Assembly (NCBI GenBank): GCA_002436105.1
Contig: DIXU01000020.1
Location: 1 to 64,000, forward strand
Source: Candidatus Aminicenantes bacterium UBA6072
Lineage (GTDB): Bacteria; Acidobacteriota; Aminicenantia; UBA2199
Length of the DNA stretch: 64,000 nucleotides
Direction: 5' to 3'
A program made the translations under genes and the position numbers. Of this stretch, positions 15,216-22,875 are shown in pieces (position 1 is the first letter of the stretch; every line of letters begins with the position of its first letter). The notes beneath the pieces were generated by a model. That model made no database searches. It had not been told where the DNA came from and saw nothing but the letters and a program-made list of their open reading frames with translations.

Positions 15216-15242
15216 AACCTGCGGGTCGGTAAAGGAGACACC

Positions 15243-15488
15243 ATGAATGTTTTTTGGATCATCGTGATCGGTTTTGTGATCGGGCTCCTCGCCAGGCTGC
15301 TGATGCCGGGCAGGGACCCGGGCGGGTTTATCATCACCATCGTGCTCGGGATCGCCGGGTCGTTCGTAGCGACTTGGGTCGGGCAGCACTTCGGCTGGTA
15401 TCGACAGGGCCAGCCCGCGGGATTCATCGGCGCGGTCCTGGGAGCCATCCTGATCCTGGCCGTTTACCGATTGTTTACGAGGCGATAA
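15243..15488 (+). CDS. GlsB/YeaQ/YmgE family membrane stress protein
   Basis: The 81-residue protein starts after AAAGGAGACACC. It has three hydrophobic segments: FWIIVIGFVIGLLARLLMPG, then GGFIITIVLGIAGSFVATWVG, and GFIGAVLGAILILAVYRLF. The LLARLLMPGRDPGG and GIAGSFVATWVG motifs are diagnostic of the transglycosylase-associated/GlsB-YeaQ family. Members are inner-membrane proteins induced by general and envelope stress; their mechanism is unknown. It is cotranscribed with the OmpA-like lipoprotein gene. Confidence 0.92.
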   Translation: MNVFWIIVIGFVIGLLARLLMPGRDPGGFIITIVLGIAGSFVATWVGQHFGWYRQGQPAGFIGAVLGAILILAVYRLFTRR

Positions 15489-15558
15489 CGACCGTCCGCT
15501 TCATCGTGGCTGAAAAGGCCGGGCTGGGCGACGAAAAACGGAAAAAAAGGAGGCCGGC

Positions 15559-15657
15559 ATGCTTTTTAAGATTGCAATTGCCATCGGTGCGATTTGGGCC
15601 ATGGGATTCTTTGCGTTCCATTTCATTCGCCTGCTGATGGGGAAAACGACCTTCTAG
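15559..15657 (+). CDS. 32-residue membrane peptide
   Basis: An ATG at 15559 preceded by AAAAAAAGGAGG opens a 32-codon frame. The peptide begins MLFKIAIAIGAIWAMGFFAF, followed by HFIRLLMGKTTF: one membrane span with a basic end. The close match to the start of the 61-residue protein at 17146 (MLFKISIALGVIIAMGF, then FIRG) and to WALGFFAFH in the DUF5670 protein supports it as a real gene. It lies between GlsB/YeaQ and the M48 peptidase in the same transcription unit. Confidence 0.7.
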   Translation: MLFKIAIAIGAIWAMGFFAFHFIRLLMGKTTF

Positions 15658-15683
15658 CAGGAAACGCAAAAGGAGGCGGAGGG

Positions 15684-16487
15684 ATGAAAAAAACACAAGC
15701 CAGGTTTCTTTTCTTGATCGTGGCCGCGTTCTTGCTGCAAGCCTGCAGCCTGGTGCCGCTCACCGGCAGGCGCCAGCTTTCGCTCGTTTCGGACGCTGAA
15801 ATGCTTTCCATGAGCTTCAGCCAGTACAACCAGTTCCTGAAGGAAAACAGGATGAGTTCCAACTCGGCGGACAGGAATGAAGTGAAGCGGGTCGGCCGGA
15901 ACATCCAGAACGCGGTGACGACCTATTTCGCCCGGAACAATATGTCACAGGGTCTCAATGGCTTCGCCTGGGAATTCAACCTGGTGGAAAACAAGGAAGC
16001 CAACGCCTGGTGCATGCCGGGAGGAAAAGTGATGGTGTATTCCGGCATCCTGCCGCTCACCCGGAACGAGGCCGGGCTGGCCGTCGTCCTGGGGCACGAG
16101 ATCGCCCATGCCGTGGCCAAGCACAGCAACGAGCGGATGAGCCAGGCGCTCATCTCCCAGCTGGGCGGACAGGTGCTCGCCCAGGCGCTCAAGCAGAAGC
16201 CCCAGCAAACCCAGCAGATCTGGATGGGGCTTTTCGGCGTCGGAGTCCAACTGGGCGCGGTCCTGCCTTACAACCGTCTCCAGGAGGGCGAAGCCGACCG
16301 CCTGGGGCTGATCTTCATGGCCCTGGCCGGGTACGATCCCCATGCCGCTATCCCGTTCTGGCAGCGGATGTCCCAGAAAGCCGGGGCGCAGCCGCCGGAG
16401 TTCCTGAGCACGCACCCCACCGACAAGAAGCGGATGACGAAGATCATCGCCGCGATGCCGGAGGCGATGAGGTACTACAAAAAGTAG
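15684..16487 (+). CDS. M48 family metallopeptidase lipoprotein (LoiP/YcaL type)
   Basis: The ATG at 15684 after AGGAGGCGGAGGG gives 267 residues. The lipoprotein signal ends LLQAC (Cys21). The zinc site is GHEIAHAVAKH (about residues 135-145) with the third ligand Glu in EGEADRLGL (about residue 202), and STHPTDKKR near the end is typical of M48 secreted members. Such proteases (BepA, LoiP, YcaL) act in the periplasm on misfolded outer-membrane proteins. It lies 26 bases after the 32-residue peptide in the sigma-54 unit, which fits a role in envelope quality control. Confidence 0.92.
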   Translation: MKKTQARFLFLIVAAFLLQACSLVPLTGRRQLSLVSDAEMLSMSFSQYNQFLKENRMSSNSADRNEVKRVGRNIQNAVTTYFARNNMSQGLNGFAWEFNLVENKEANAWCMPGGKVMVYSGILPLTRNEAGLAVVLGHEIAHAVAKHSNERMSQALISQLGGQVLAQALKQKPQQTQQIWMGLFGVGVQLGAVLPYNRLQEGEADRLGLIFMALAGYDPHAAIPFWQRMSQKAGAQPPEFLSTHPTDKKRMTKIIAAMPEAMRYYKK

Positions 16488-16568
16488 CGGTTAAAATCAG
16501 CCGTTGCAGACGGGGTGACTTTTCGGCGGGGCAGGGGTCTGAAATCCCCATTGCCTCCGGAGGAATGC

Positions 16569-17138
16569 ATGCCACGCTTGTTCGGGACCGATAAACGGTA
16601 CGCCATGCTGGAAAGCCTGGCCCATTATCTGGTCGGCCTCACACTGGTCTTGAAAGGGATCGACCTGGCAAAACATTTCAGCAGGCATCCCTTCACGGCC
16701 ATATTCCTCTTTTGCGCCGGGGCCTTCATCATCCTGAATGCCGTGTTCCACCCGGCGATCGAAAAAAACAAGCCGCATTTCATCGCTCTCTTCCATAGCG
16801 CCGAGGGGATATTCCTGATCCTCATCGCCATAATCCTGCTGGAAAGGGATTCGCGCCAGCCATTTCTCTTTTTCTTTGCCGGCGGGGCTTACCTGGCCCT
16901 GGGCAGCTTCGAACTGTTCAGGGACGCCGCTGAAAAAAAAGACCTGCTGCGATTTTTTCTGACCGTTCCGGCAACGGTCTTCCTGGCCGCGGCCGGAATC
17001 GCCTTGTCCGTCAACCTAGTCGGGGCCAACAATACCTGGGTCTATTTCACGGCCGGAGTGCTTGCCGTCAGCGGGATGTTCATCATGCTGATCCGAAGGA
17101 AAGCCAGCCAGGCAATTAATCAGCAAGAGACAAAGTGA
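16569..17138 (+). CDS. Multi-span membrane protein, HdeD/DUF308-like arrangement
   Basis: With the ATG at 16569 (GGAGG 7 bases upstream) the protein has 189 residues and about six membrane spans: ESLAHYLVGLTLVLKGI, TAIFLFCAGAFIILNAV, IALFHSAEGIFLILIAIILL, FLFFFAGGAYLALGSFEL, FFLTVPATVFLAAAGIALS, and TWVYFTAGVLAVSGMFIML. Short loops and pairs of similar helices recall HdeD/DUF308 acid-stress proteins, but I cannot confirm the family. It follows the M48 gene by 81 bases and precedes another short peptide gene by 7 bases. Confidence 0.7.
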   Translation: MPRLFGTDKRYAMLESLAHYLVGLTLVLKGIDLAKHFSRHPFTAIFLFCAGAFIILNAVFHPAIEKNKPHFIALFHSAEGIFLILIAIILLERDSRQPFLFFFAGGAYLALGSFELFRDAAEKKDLLRFFLTVPATVFLAAAGIALSVNLVGANNTWVYFTAGVLAVSGMFIMLIRRKASQAINQQETK

Positions 17139-17145
17139 GGTGGGG

Positions 17146-17331
17146 ATGCTTTTTAAAATTTCAATCGCCCTGGGCGTAATCATCGCCATGGGATTCTCAA
17201 TGTACCGCTTTATTCGGGGCTGCACCTGGATCGGAGAACTTTTCAGCGGAGAATCGCCGGAACCATGCGGCTCAGCGTGCGAGCCTCAAGGCGAAAAGGG
17301 GGCTCCCGGCCTTGGGTGGCTCACCCGCTGA
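17146..17331 (+). CDS. Small membrane protein related to the 32-residue peptide
   Basis: The 61-residue product from ATG 17146 (GAGG five bases upstream) starts MLFKISIALGVIIAMGF, nearly the same as the peptide at 15559. This is followed by a span ending FIRGCTWIG and an extra tail with three Cys (CTW, EPCGSACEPQ) and Gly/Pro residues. The tail looks like a newer extension. It lies 7 bases after the multi-span gene. Function unknown. Confidence 0.6.
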   Translation: MLFKISIALGVIIAMGFSMYRFIRGCTWIGELFSGESPEPCGSACEPQGEKGAPGLGWLTR

Positions 17332-17428
17332 GCGGCTGAGATGAAGCCGATGGCGATAAGCTGCGATCCGAATCTTCCGGGGCGGTTCACCCCATGCAAG
17401 TGAAAAGATAAAAAAGGAGGATGAGAAA

Positions 17429-17593
17429 ATGAGCAGGTTTAGAATGACAAAGAGCCTGGGGATGATCCTGCTGGGCATCTGGCTCATCATGACCGGGCTG
17501 ATTCCGTTGCTCCATTTGAACTTTGAGGGCCTTTCCCTGATCATGGCGATCCTGGCCATTGCATCCGGTGCCTTGGTCCTGCTCGGCCGCTGA
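17429..17593 (+). CDS. Two-span 54-residue membrane protein
   Basis: An ATG at 17429 after AAAAAAGGAGGATGAGAAA opens 54 codons. The sequence has two hydrophobic helices (LGMILLGIWLIMTGLIPLL and LSLIMAILAIASGALVLLG) separated by HLNFEGL. It resembles short membrane proteins of stress clusters but I do not recognise a named family. It is the last gene of the rightward stress set; about 200 bases without recognised features lie between it and the promoter of the PerR-like gene. Confidence 0.65.
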   Translation: MSRFRMTKSLGMILLGIWLIMTGLIPLLHLNFEGLSLIMAILAIASGALVLLGR

Positions 17594-17796
17594 CCCGGCG
17601 GGCCCCGGCCATCCGCTCATCGGTGACATCGCTCATTTGACGGATGAACGGCAGGGGCCTTCACGCGCAGGGAATGAACATCCTGATGGCCGGAAACCTT
17701 GAGGGACGGCTGTACATGGAATGTGGCAATGGGCAGCGGCAAGTCGGCCGATCGGGATAAAAGGAAAAGCAAGAAATTTTCATGTTGGCTCCCTTG

Positions 17797-17825
17797 TTGA
17801 CAGGCAAGCGGAAATATACTATTAT
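17797..17825 (+). promoter_or_regulatory. Promoter of the PerR-peroxiredoxin operon
   Basis: TTGACA (17797-17802), a 17-base spacer and TATTAT (17820-17825) form a near-consensus promoter. Its -10 element overlaps the operator at 17823-17849. Confidence 0.8.
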
Positions 17826-17849
17826 TAATAATAAGAACAATTATTAATA
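17823..17849. promoter_or_regulatory. Perfect inverted repeat, candidate PerR/Fur operator
   Basis: TATTAATAAT (17823-17832), seven bases, then ATTATTAATA (17840-17849): a perfect 10-bp dyad in an A/T-rich block, similar to PerR and Fur boxes. It covers the end of the -10, the start site and the first base of the ATG, so the regulator would repress its own operon directly. No Shine-Dalgarno sequence fits in this leader. Confidence 0.75.
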
Positions 17850-18253
17850 TGAAATCACACAGAAGAAAAAGCAAGCAACGGGAAAGGATCCATGAGCTGG
17901 TGAGAGCCAGCAAGGACCATCCCACCGCCCAGGCGATCTATGATCGTCTCAAGCCCGAGATGCCCAGCCTGAGCCTGGGCAATGTCTATCGCAACATCGC
18001 CATTCTGCTGGAGGAGGGGCGGCTGCAGAGCGGCGAGTTCGGCAACGGCACCGTGCGCTATGACGCGGTCATGGCCAGCCATTACCACTTTGTCTGCGAG
18101 CGCTGCGGCGCGGTCAGCGACTTCGCCATGCCCGCCGACGCGAACATCACCGAATCGGCGCGCCGGCTTTCCCCCCACCGCATCAGCGGCCATACCGTGC
18201 GCTTTTACGGGATCTGCGCCGATTGCCTTGCCGTGGAAAACGCGCCATCTTAA
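17849..18253 (+). CDS. Fur-family repressor, PerR-like
   Basis: The 134-residue protein has the Fur winged helix (HPTAQAIYDRLKPEMPSLSL, then GNVYRNIAILLEEGRL) and the dimerisation domain with HYHFVCERCGAVSDF and a second pair YGICADC, giving the structural zinc Cys4 site. The regulatory metal ligands typical of PerR (His/Asp) are likely in DAVMASHYHF and the ARRLSPHRISGH region. The start at 17849 overlaps the operator and has no ribosome site. The next gene, a peroxiredoxin, starts 17 bases downstream, as in classical peroxide-sensing PerR operons. PerR is therefore more likely than an iron-uptake Fur. Confidence 0.88.
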   Translation: MKSHRRKSKQRERIHELVRASKDHPTAQAIYDRLKPEMPSLSLGNVYRNIAILLEEGRLQSGEFGNGTVRYDAVMASHYHFVCERCGAVSDFAMPADANITESARRLSPHRISGHTVRFYGICADCLAVENAPS

Positions 18254-18269
18254 AAAAAGGAGATAATAA

Positions 18270-18983
18270 ATGGAACAGAACGAAACCGTCAGCATGCCCC
18301 GCATCGGCGACAAGGCCCCGTCCTTCAAGGCCGTCACCACCCAGGGCGAGATCAACTTCCCCGAACAGTACGCCGGCAAGTGGGTCATCCTCTTCAGCCA
18401 CCCGGCCGACTTCACCCCGGTCTGCACCTCCGAGTTCATGACGTTTGCCACCATGGAGGACAAGTTCAGCGAGCTGAACTGCCAGCTGGTCGGACTGTCG
18501 GTCGACGGGCTCTACAGCCACATCGCCTGGCTGCGCACCATCAAGGAAAAGATCGACTACAAGGGGATGAAAGACGTCGAGGTGAAGTTCCCGCTGATCG
18601 AGGACATCACCATGGACGTGGCGAAGAAGTACGGCATGATGCAGCCGGGCGAGAGCTCGACCAAGGCCGTGCGCGCCGTCTTCTACATCGACCCCAAGGG
18701 CATCATCCGCACCATCATCTACTACCCGCTGAGCATGGGCCGCAACTTCGACGAGCTGCTGCGCGTGCTGCAGGCCCTGCAGACGGCCGACGCCTTCGGC
18801 GTGGCCACCCCGGCCGACTGGCGCCCGGGCGACGACGTCATCGTGCCCACCGCCGGCTCCTGCGGCGTGGCCAAGGAGCGCATGGAAAGCAAGGACGCCG
18901 ATGTCACCTGCCACGACTGGTTCTTCTGCACCAGGAAGATCGGCAAGGAAAAAGTGCTGAGCACGATCAAGAAGAAGAAATAA
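18270..18983 (+). CDS. Peroxiredoxin, Prx6/archaeal-type
   Basis: The 237-residue protein reduces peroxides. Its thioredoxin-fold core contains SHPADFTPVCTSEF with the peroxidatic Cys52 and the conserved Thr-Pro. KYGMMQPGESSTKAVRAVFY, then IDPKGIIRTIIYYP are typical of the Prx6 subfamily. The long C-terminal part carries GSCGVAKE and TCHDWFFCTR, Cys residues that can serve as resolving thiols in thermophilic archaeal Prx. The ribosome site AAAAAAGGAG lies before the ATG. It is cotranscribed with the PerR-like gene and would be derepressed by peroxide. A terminator follows at 19082-19115. Confidence 0.93.
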   Translation: MEQNETVSMPRIGDKAPSFKAVTTQGEINFPEQYAGKWVILFSHPADFTPVCTSEFMTFATMEDKFSELNCQLVGLSVDGLYSHIAWLRTIKEKIDYKGMKDVEVKFPLIEDITMDVAKKYGMMQPGESSTKAVRAVFYIDPKGIIRTIIYYPLSMGRNFDELLRVLQALQTADAFGVATPADWRPGDDVIVPTAGSCGVAKERMESKDADVTCHDWFFCTRKIGKEKVLSTIKKKK

Positions 18984-18990
18984 AGAAAGG

Positions 18991-19283
18991 TTCGAGGCTA
19001 CGCTTCGTGTCCCCTTGGGGGATTCGAAGTTCGACGTTGAAGAATCCGGACCCTGATCGGACTCTGAACGCCTCCTCCCCAGGGCGCTGCAGCCCGCATG
19101 GTGCAGCGCCCTTTTAAAAGCAAGCGATCCGAGTTTATGTCAACGATCTTTCGAAATTCGAAGGAAAAGAAAGTGTCTTTCTCTTTCTCATCACTCATCA
19201 CGTCGTTCTGGAAGTTTGTTCACGCATCACGCATACGAATCGCTCCTCATTCTTTCGAATCACGAATCACGAATCACGAATCC
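18991..19283. repeat. Spacer with TTCGA words and GAATCAC tandem words
   Basis: At 18991-19034 TTCGA-type words (GGTTCGAGG, then ATTCGAAGTTCGACGTTGAA) are split by a hairpin of type TCCCC-TT-GGGGGA. At 19256-19283 GAATCAC recurs three times in tandem after shorter related words (CATCAC, CGCATCAC). Between them lie a terminator (19082-19115) and A/T-rich sequence. No gene is convincing in the 343 bases from 18984 to 19326. Confidence 0.65.
19082..19115 (+). terminator. Rho-independent terminator after the peroxiredoxin gene
   Basis: GGGCGCTGCA (19082-19091), a 10-base loop, TGCAGCGCCC (19102-19111), then TTTT. The stem is perfect over 10 bp. It lies 99 bases past the peroxiredoxin stop. Confidence 0.85.
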
Positions 19284-19291
19284 GGGCGGGT

Positions 19292-19320
19292 TTGCTCGCG
19301 GCCTTCTTCTGTGCTATAAC
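19292..19320 (+). promoter_or_regulatory. Promoter for a probably leaderless lipid-kinase gene
   Basis: TTGCTC (19292-19297), 17 bases and TATAAC (19315-19320) preceded by TGC (extended -10). The ATG at 19327 starts seven bases after the -10, at the expected start of transcription, and there is no ribosome site. The message should therefore be leaderless. Confidence 0.6.
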
Positions 19321-19326
19321 CGGCCC

Positions 19327-20241
19327 ATGCTCCCCGATCTCAAGACCCTGCTCGTAGTGAACCCCCATGCCGGCAAGGGGCGGGGACGGAGGATCTTTCC
19401 CGCCGTGCGCGGGCTCCTGGAGCCGGCGATCCCCGGGCTGGAAACGCGCGTCTCCGAGTACGCCGGCCACGCCGTCGAGATCGGGCAGGAGGCCGCACAA
19501 GGCGGTGTGGAGCGCATCATTACCATCGGTGGCGACGGCACGCCGTTCGAGGTCATCAACGGCCTGTATGCCGCGGGGCGGCCGCAGCGGCCGGTCGAGT
19601 TGGGCATGATCCCGGCCGGAACGGGGAACTCCTTCCTGCGCGATTTCTCCATCCTCTCCTGGCGCGACGCCGTGGATGGCATCCTGGTCGGCCGCCGCCG
19701 CCGCGTGGACCTGGTGGAAATCGCCTGTGAAATGAATGGCAAGCCGGTGCAGCGCTATTTTCTCAATATCCTGGGCGTCGGCCTGATCGCCGACATCCTC
19801 CAGCTGACCAACGAGAAGCTCAAGGGCTTCGGGCGCTTCAGCTACAGCCTGGCCGTGCTGCTGCGCCTGGCCAGGGGGATGCGCAACCGCCTGCAGCTGG
19901 ACATCGACGGCGAAACGCTGGAGATCGCCGACAGCGCCCTGGTCATCTCCAATTCCAAGTTCACCGGCGGCGGCATGAAGATCGCCCCCATGGCCGACAG
20001 CGCCGACGGCAAGGCCGACCTGGTCATTTTCCAGGAGGTCAGCCGTCGCGACATCCTGGGCATTTTTTCCCGTGTCTTCAAGGGCACCCACGTCGCCCAT
20101 CCCCGGGTCAAGACCCGCCGCGTCGCCGCGGTGACGATCGACGGCGATCCCCGGCAGCTGCTGATGGCCGACGGCGAGCTGCTGGGGCACACGCCGCTGC
20201 GCCTGCGCGTCCTGCCCGGCGAGCTGGAGATCCTGGCATGA
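19327..20241 (+). CDS. Diacylglycerol/lipid kinase family protein (YegS/DgkB type)
   Basis: The ATG at 19327 gives 304 residues, normal for the family; longer upstream frames are spacer repeats. The catalytic domain opens with LLVVNPHAGKGRGRR. It has the nucleotide-binding GGDGT motif (TIGGDGTPFEVINGL, about residues 74-88) and GMIPAGTGNSFLRD. The C-terminal beta domain includes SKFTGGGMKIAPMADSADGK, and DGDPRQLLMADGE. It phosphorylates diacylglycerol or a related lipid or sphingoid alcohol with ATP at the membrane. It overlaps plsC by four bases (ATGA), linking kinase and acyltransferase in phospholipid synthesis or recycling. Confidence 0.92.
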   Translation: MLPDLKTLLVVNPHAGKGRGRRIFPAVRGLLEPAIPGLETRVSEYAGHAVEIGQEAAQGGVERIITIGGDGTPFEVINGLYAAGRPQRPVELGMIPAGTGNSFLRDFSILSWRDAVDGILVGRRRRVDLVEIACEMNGKPVQRYFLNILGVGLIADILQLTNEKLKGFGRFSYSLAVLLRLARGMRNRLQLDIDGETLEIADSALVISNSKFTGGGMKIAPMADSADGKADLVIFQEVSRRDILGIFSRVFKGTHVAHPRVKTRRVAAVTIDGDPRQLLMADGELLGHTPLRLRVLPGELEILA

Positions 20242-20957
20242 GCAGGGCCTTCGTTGTCGCCCGCTCCCTGCTGATCTGGGGAGCCGGCTGGGCCTGGTTC
20301 TCCATCGGAGGGCTTTGCCTCCTGCTGATCGGAATATTCCGCGCCGGCGCCCTTTTCGAGTCATGGCTGAAAGGGTTATGCCGCTCGCTGGTCTGGATCT
20401 GCGGCATCCGCGTCTCCGTTTCTGGCCTGGAGAACGTCGTGCCCGGCCGCCAGTATCTCCTGATGATGAACCATGTCAACATTCTGGACGCCTTCGTCTT
20501 CTACTCCAGTTTCCCGGGAAGGGCCCGCGGCATCGAGGAGGAGAGCCACTTCGACTGGCCGGTCTACGGCTGGGTGATCCGGCGCATGGGCCAGGTGCCG
20601 GTCAGCCGCAAGAGCGGCATCAAGGCGATGGAATCCCTGCGCCGCGCCGCCGAGCTGATCCGGCAAAAGCGGGATTACTCCTTCATGGTCCTGCCCGAGG
20701 GGACGCGCACGCGGGACGGCCGGCTGGGGCCGTTCAAGAAGGGCGGCTTCCGGCTGGCCCTGGAGACCGGGCTGGACATCCTGCCCCTGGTGCAGCAGGG
20801 CGCTTACGCGGTCAACCGCCGCGGCAGTCTTCTCATCAGGCCCGGCCGGGTCGGGTTCACGATCGAGAAACCCGTCGCCACGGCCGGGTACGGGCGCGAG
20901 AACATCGCCGAGCTGATCGAGAAGGTCCGGGGCGTGTTCCTGCAGCATGTGGAATAG
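20238..20957 (+). CDS. plsC: 1-acyl-glycerol-3-phosphate acyltransferase (PlsC family)
   Basis: The 239-residue protein has an N-terminal membrane segment (GLCLLLIGIFRAGALFE) and the PlsC acyltransferase motifs: NHVNILD (the catalytic NHX4D box, about residues 78-84), GQVPVSRKSG, and LPEGTRTRDGRLGPFKKGGF (the PEGTRS box). It should transfer an acyl group to lysophosphatidic acid, giving phosphatidic acid on the inner membrane. It is translationally coupled to the lipid kinase at 19327-20241, so the pair may recycle diacylglycerol to phosphatidic acid. Substrate details are inferred. Confidence 0.93.
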   Translation: MSRAFVVARSLLIWGAGWAWFSIGGLCLLLIGIFRAGALFESWLKGLCRSLVWICGIRVSVSGLENVVPGRQYLLMMNHVNILDAFVFYSSFPGRARGIEEESHFDWPVYGWVIRRMGQVPVSRKSGIKAMESLRRAAELIRQKRDYSFMVLPEGTRTRDGRLGPFKKGGFRLALETGLDILPLVQQGAYAVNRRGSLLIRPGRVGFTIEKPVATAGYGRENIAELIEKVRGVFLQHVE

Positions 20958-20962
20958 AAGAA

Positions 20963-21095
20963 GACGTTAGACGTCAGATGTTGGATGTTAGCCGGAGAAG
21001 AAAGTTCAGCGAATTATAGGGAAGAGTTTTGATCCAATGATGTAAGTTTTAAATATTCTGTTTTCTTGCTAACGTCTAACGTCTGTCGTCTGATC
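20963..21095. repeat. Inverted GACGTTA-word array
   Basis: The left arm (20963-20992) contains AGACGTTAGACGTCAGATG and TTGGATGTTAGC. The right arm (about 21069-21095) carries the complementary words GCTAACGTCTAACGTCTGTCG. About 75 bases of A/T-richer sequence lie between. The same words return at about 45117-45150. It separates the converging plsC and ptsI genes and might act as a bidirectional terminator. Confidence 0.7.
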
Positions 21096-21099
21096 GATC

Positions 21100-22875
21100 T
21101 TATGAGCTGGGGCTCTGCAGCAATCCCGGATAGGCCTTCTCCAGTTCCGTCCTGAGGAAACCCTCGATCTCGGTGCGCGAGCCGAAGCGCTCCAGGTGGG
21201 AGACGATGCGGCGCAGCCGGACGAAGTCGATCCGGGTGAAGACCCTCTTGATCTCGGCGATGGCCAGGGCGTTCATGGAGAAGTTGGTGAAGCCCAGCCC
21301 GAGCAGCATCAGCGCCGGCAGGCGCTGGCCGGCCATCTCGCCGCAGACGGTCACTTCCTTGCCGGCGCGGGCCACCTCGGAGCGGATCTCCTTCAGGATG
21401 TGGACGAAGGCCGGGTGAAAGGGGCTGAAGAGGTGGGCGACGTCGGTGTTGTTGCGGTCGACGGCCAGCAGGTACTGGATGAGATCGTTGCTGCCGACCG
21501 AGAAGAAGTCGACGTTGTCGCCCAGATGGCGGATCAGGCGCACGGCGGCGGGGATCTCCAGCATGATGCCGACCTTGACGTCCTTCCTGGGGTAAGCGCC
21601 GGCGCGCTGCAGCTCCTTCTTGGCCTCGGCCATGATCTCGCGGATGGCGCGCACCTCCTCGATCTCGGTGACCATGGGGAAGAGGATGCGGATGTTGCCG
21701 CTGGTGTTGGCGCGCAGGATGGCCTTGATCTGGACCTTGAACGGCTCGCGATCCTTGAGGAACAGCCGCACCGCCATCAGCCCCAGCGACGGATTGTCCT
21801 CCTGCCGGGGCCGGCCGGGGTCCGACTTGTCGCGGCCCAGGTCGTAGGTGCGGATGACCAGCGGGTGCGGGTAGATGTTCTGGGCGATCTTCTTGTAAAT
21901 GAGGTGCTGTTCCTCTTCGGAAATGCTCATCTTGGAGTCGAGGTAGAGGAACTCGGTGCGGAAAAGGCCGATGCCCTTGGCGCCGTAGGATTGGACGACC
22001 TCGCTTTCGAAGGGCAGCTCGATATTGGCGTAGAGGTGGAACTGGTGCCGGTCGCGGGTCAACTCCGGCAGTTGGCTCAGGATCTTGAGCTGCTCCTTGT
22101 ACTGGCCGAACTGCTCGATCTTGCGGCCGATCTCCAGGGCGGCGTCGGGGGTGGGCTGGACGATGACCTCGCCGCTCACCGAGTCCAGGGCCACGGTGTC
22201 GCCGGAGGCGATCAGCGCGGTGGCGTTGCCCGTGTCCAGGATGGCCGGGATGCCCAGGGTGCGGGCCAGAATGGCCGTGTGCGACGTCTCGCCGCCCTTG
22301 TTCAGCACCAGCCCCAGCAGCCGCTTGTTGCTCATCAGCGTGGCCGCCTCGGAAGGGCTGATGTCGTCGGCCACCAGGATGAACTGCCCGCCCGGCGCGG
22401 CGGCCGCTCCGGAAACCGCCGGCGACAGCCGGGCGGGGCTCCTGCGCAGGTTGGCGATCAGCCGGTCCAGCACATCGGAGACGTCGTTGCCCTTGGCCTT
22501 GAAGGCAAGGTCGGGGATGGTGCGGAAGAGCTCCTGGTACTTGCGTTCCACCGTCTGGATGGCCCATTCGGCCTTGACCAGCTTGCCCGAGATGGCGCCC
22601 TTGATCTCGTCGAGCAGGTGGCTGTCGGTGAGCAGCATGTGCTGCGTCTCGATGATGAAGGCGGCATCCTTGCCCATGATCTTCTGCAGCCCGCGGTGGA
22701 TCTTCTTCAGCTGGGCGCGGGATTTCTTGACGGCGTTCTCCAGGCGCCATATCTCGCGCTCCACCGCCTTGGGGCTGATGGGCACGGCCGCGACCTCCTC
22801 CCGGGTGTAGCTGTGCAGCAGGGCGCGGCCCATGGCAATGCCGGGGGAAACGGCCTTGCCCTTGATGCGGACCAT
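21100..22875 (-). CDS. ptsI: Phosphoenolpyruvate-protein phosphotransferase (PTS enzyme I)
   Basis: The product has 591 residues, full length for EI. The N-terminal domain includes GKAVSPGIAMGRALL and the phospho-histidine loop GGETSHTAILARTLGIPA. The C-terminal PEP-binding TIM barrel has GIGLFRTEFLYLD, IRTYDLGRDKSDP (a variant of the usual DxGGDK), VGSNDLIQYLLAVDRNN, and VTVCGEMAG. It transfers phosphate from PEP to HPr in the cytoplasm. The start overlaps the HPr gene end by one base, and it is the last gene of the lptB-rpoN-hpf-hprK-EIIA-HPr-EI operon. No sugar EIIB or EIIC is present in the window, suggesting a regulatory PTS. Confidence 0.96.
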   Translation of the reverse strand: MVRIKGKAVSPGIAMGRALLHSYTREEVAAVPISPKAVEREIWRLENAVKKSRAQLKKIHRGLQKIMGKDAAFIIETQHMLLTDSHLLDEIKGAISGKLVKAEWAIQTVERKYQELFRTIPDLAFKAKGNDVSDVLDRLIANLRRSPARLSPAVSGAAAAPGGQFILVADDISPSEAATLMSNKRLLGLVLNKGGETSHTAILARTLGIPAILDTGNATALIASGDTVALDSVSGEVIVQPTPDAALEIGRKIEQFGQYKEQLKILSQLPELTRDRHQFHLYANIELPFESEVVQSYGAKGIGLFRTEFLYLDSKMSISEEEQHLIYKKIAQNIYPHPLVIRTYDLGRDKSDPGRPRQEDNPSLGLMAVRLFLKDREPFKVQIKAILRANTSGNIRILFPMVTEIEEVRAIREIMAEAKKELQRAGAYPRKDVKVGIMLEIPAAVRLIRHLGDNVDFFSVGSNDLIQYLLAVDRNNTDVAHLFSPFHPAFVHILKEIRSEVARAGKEVTVCGEMAGQRLPALMLLGLGFTNFSMNALAIAEIKRVFTRIDFVRLRRIVSHLERFGSRTEIEGFLRTELEKAYPGLLQSPSS

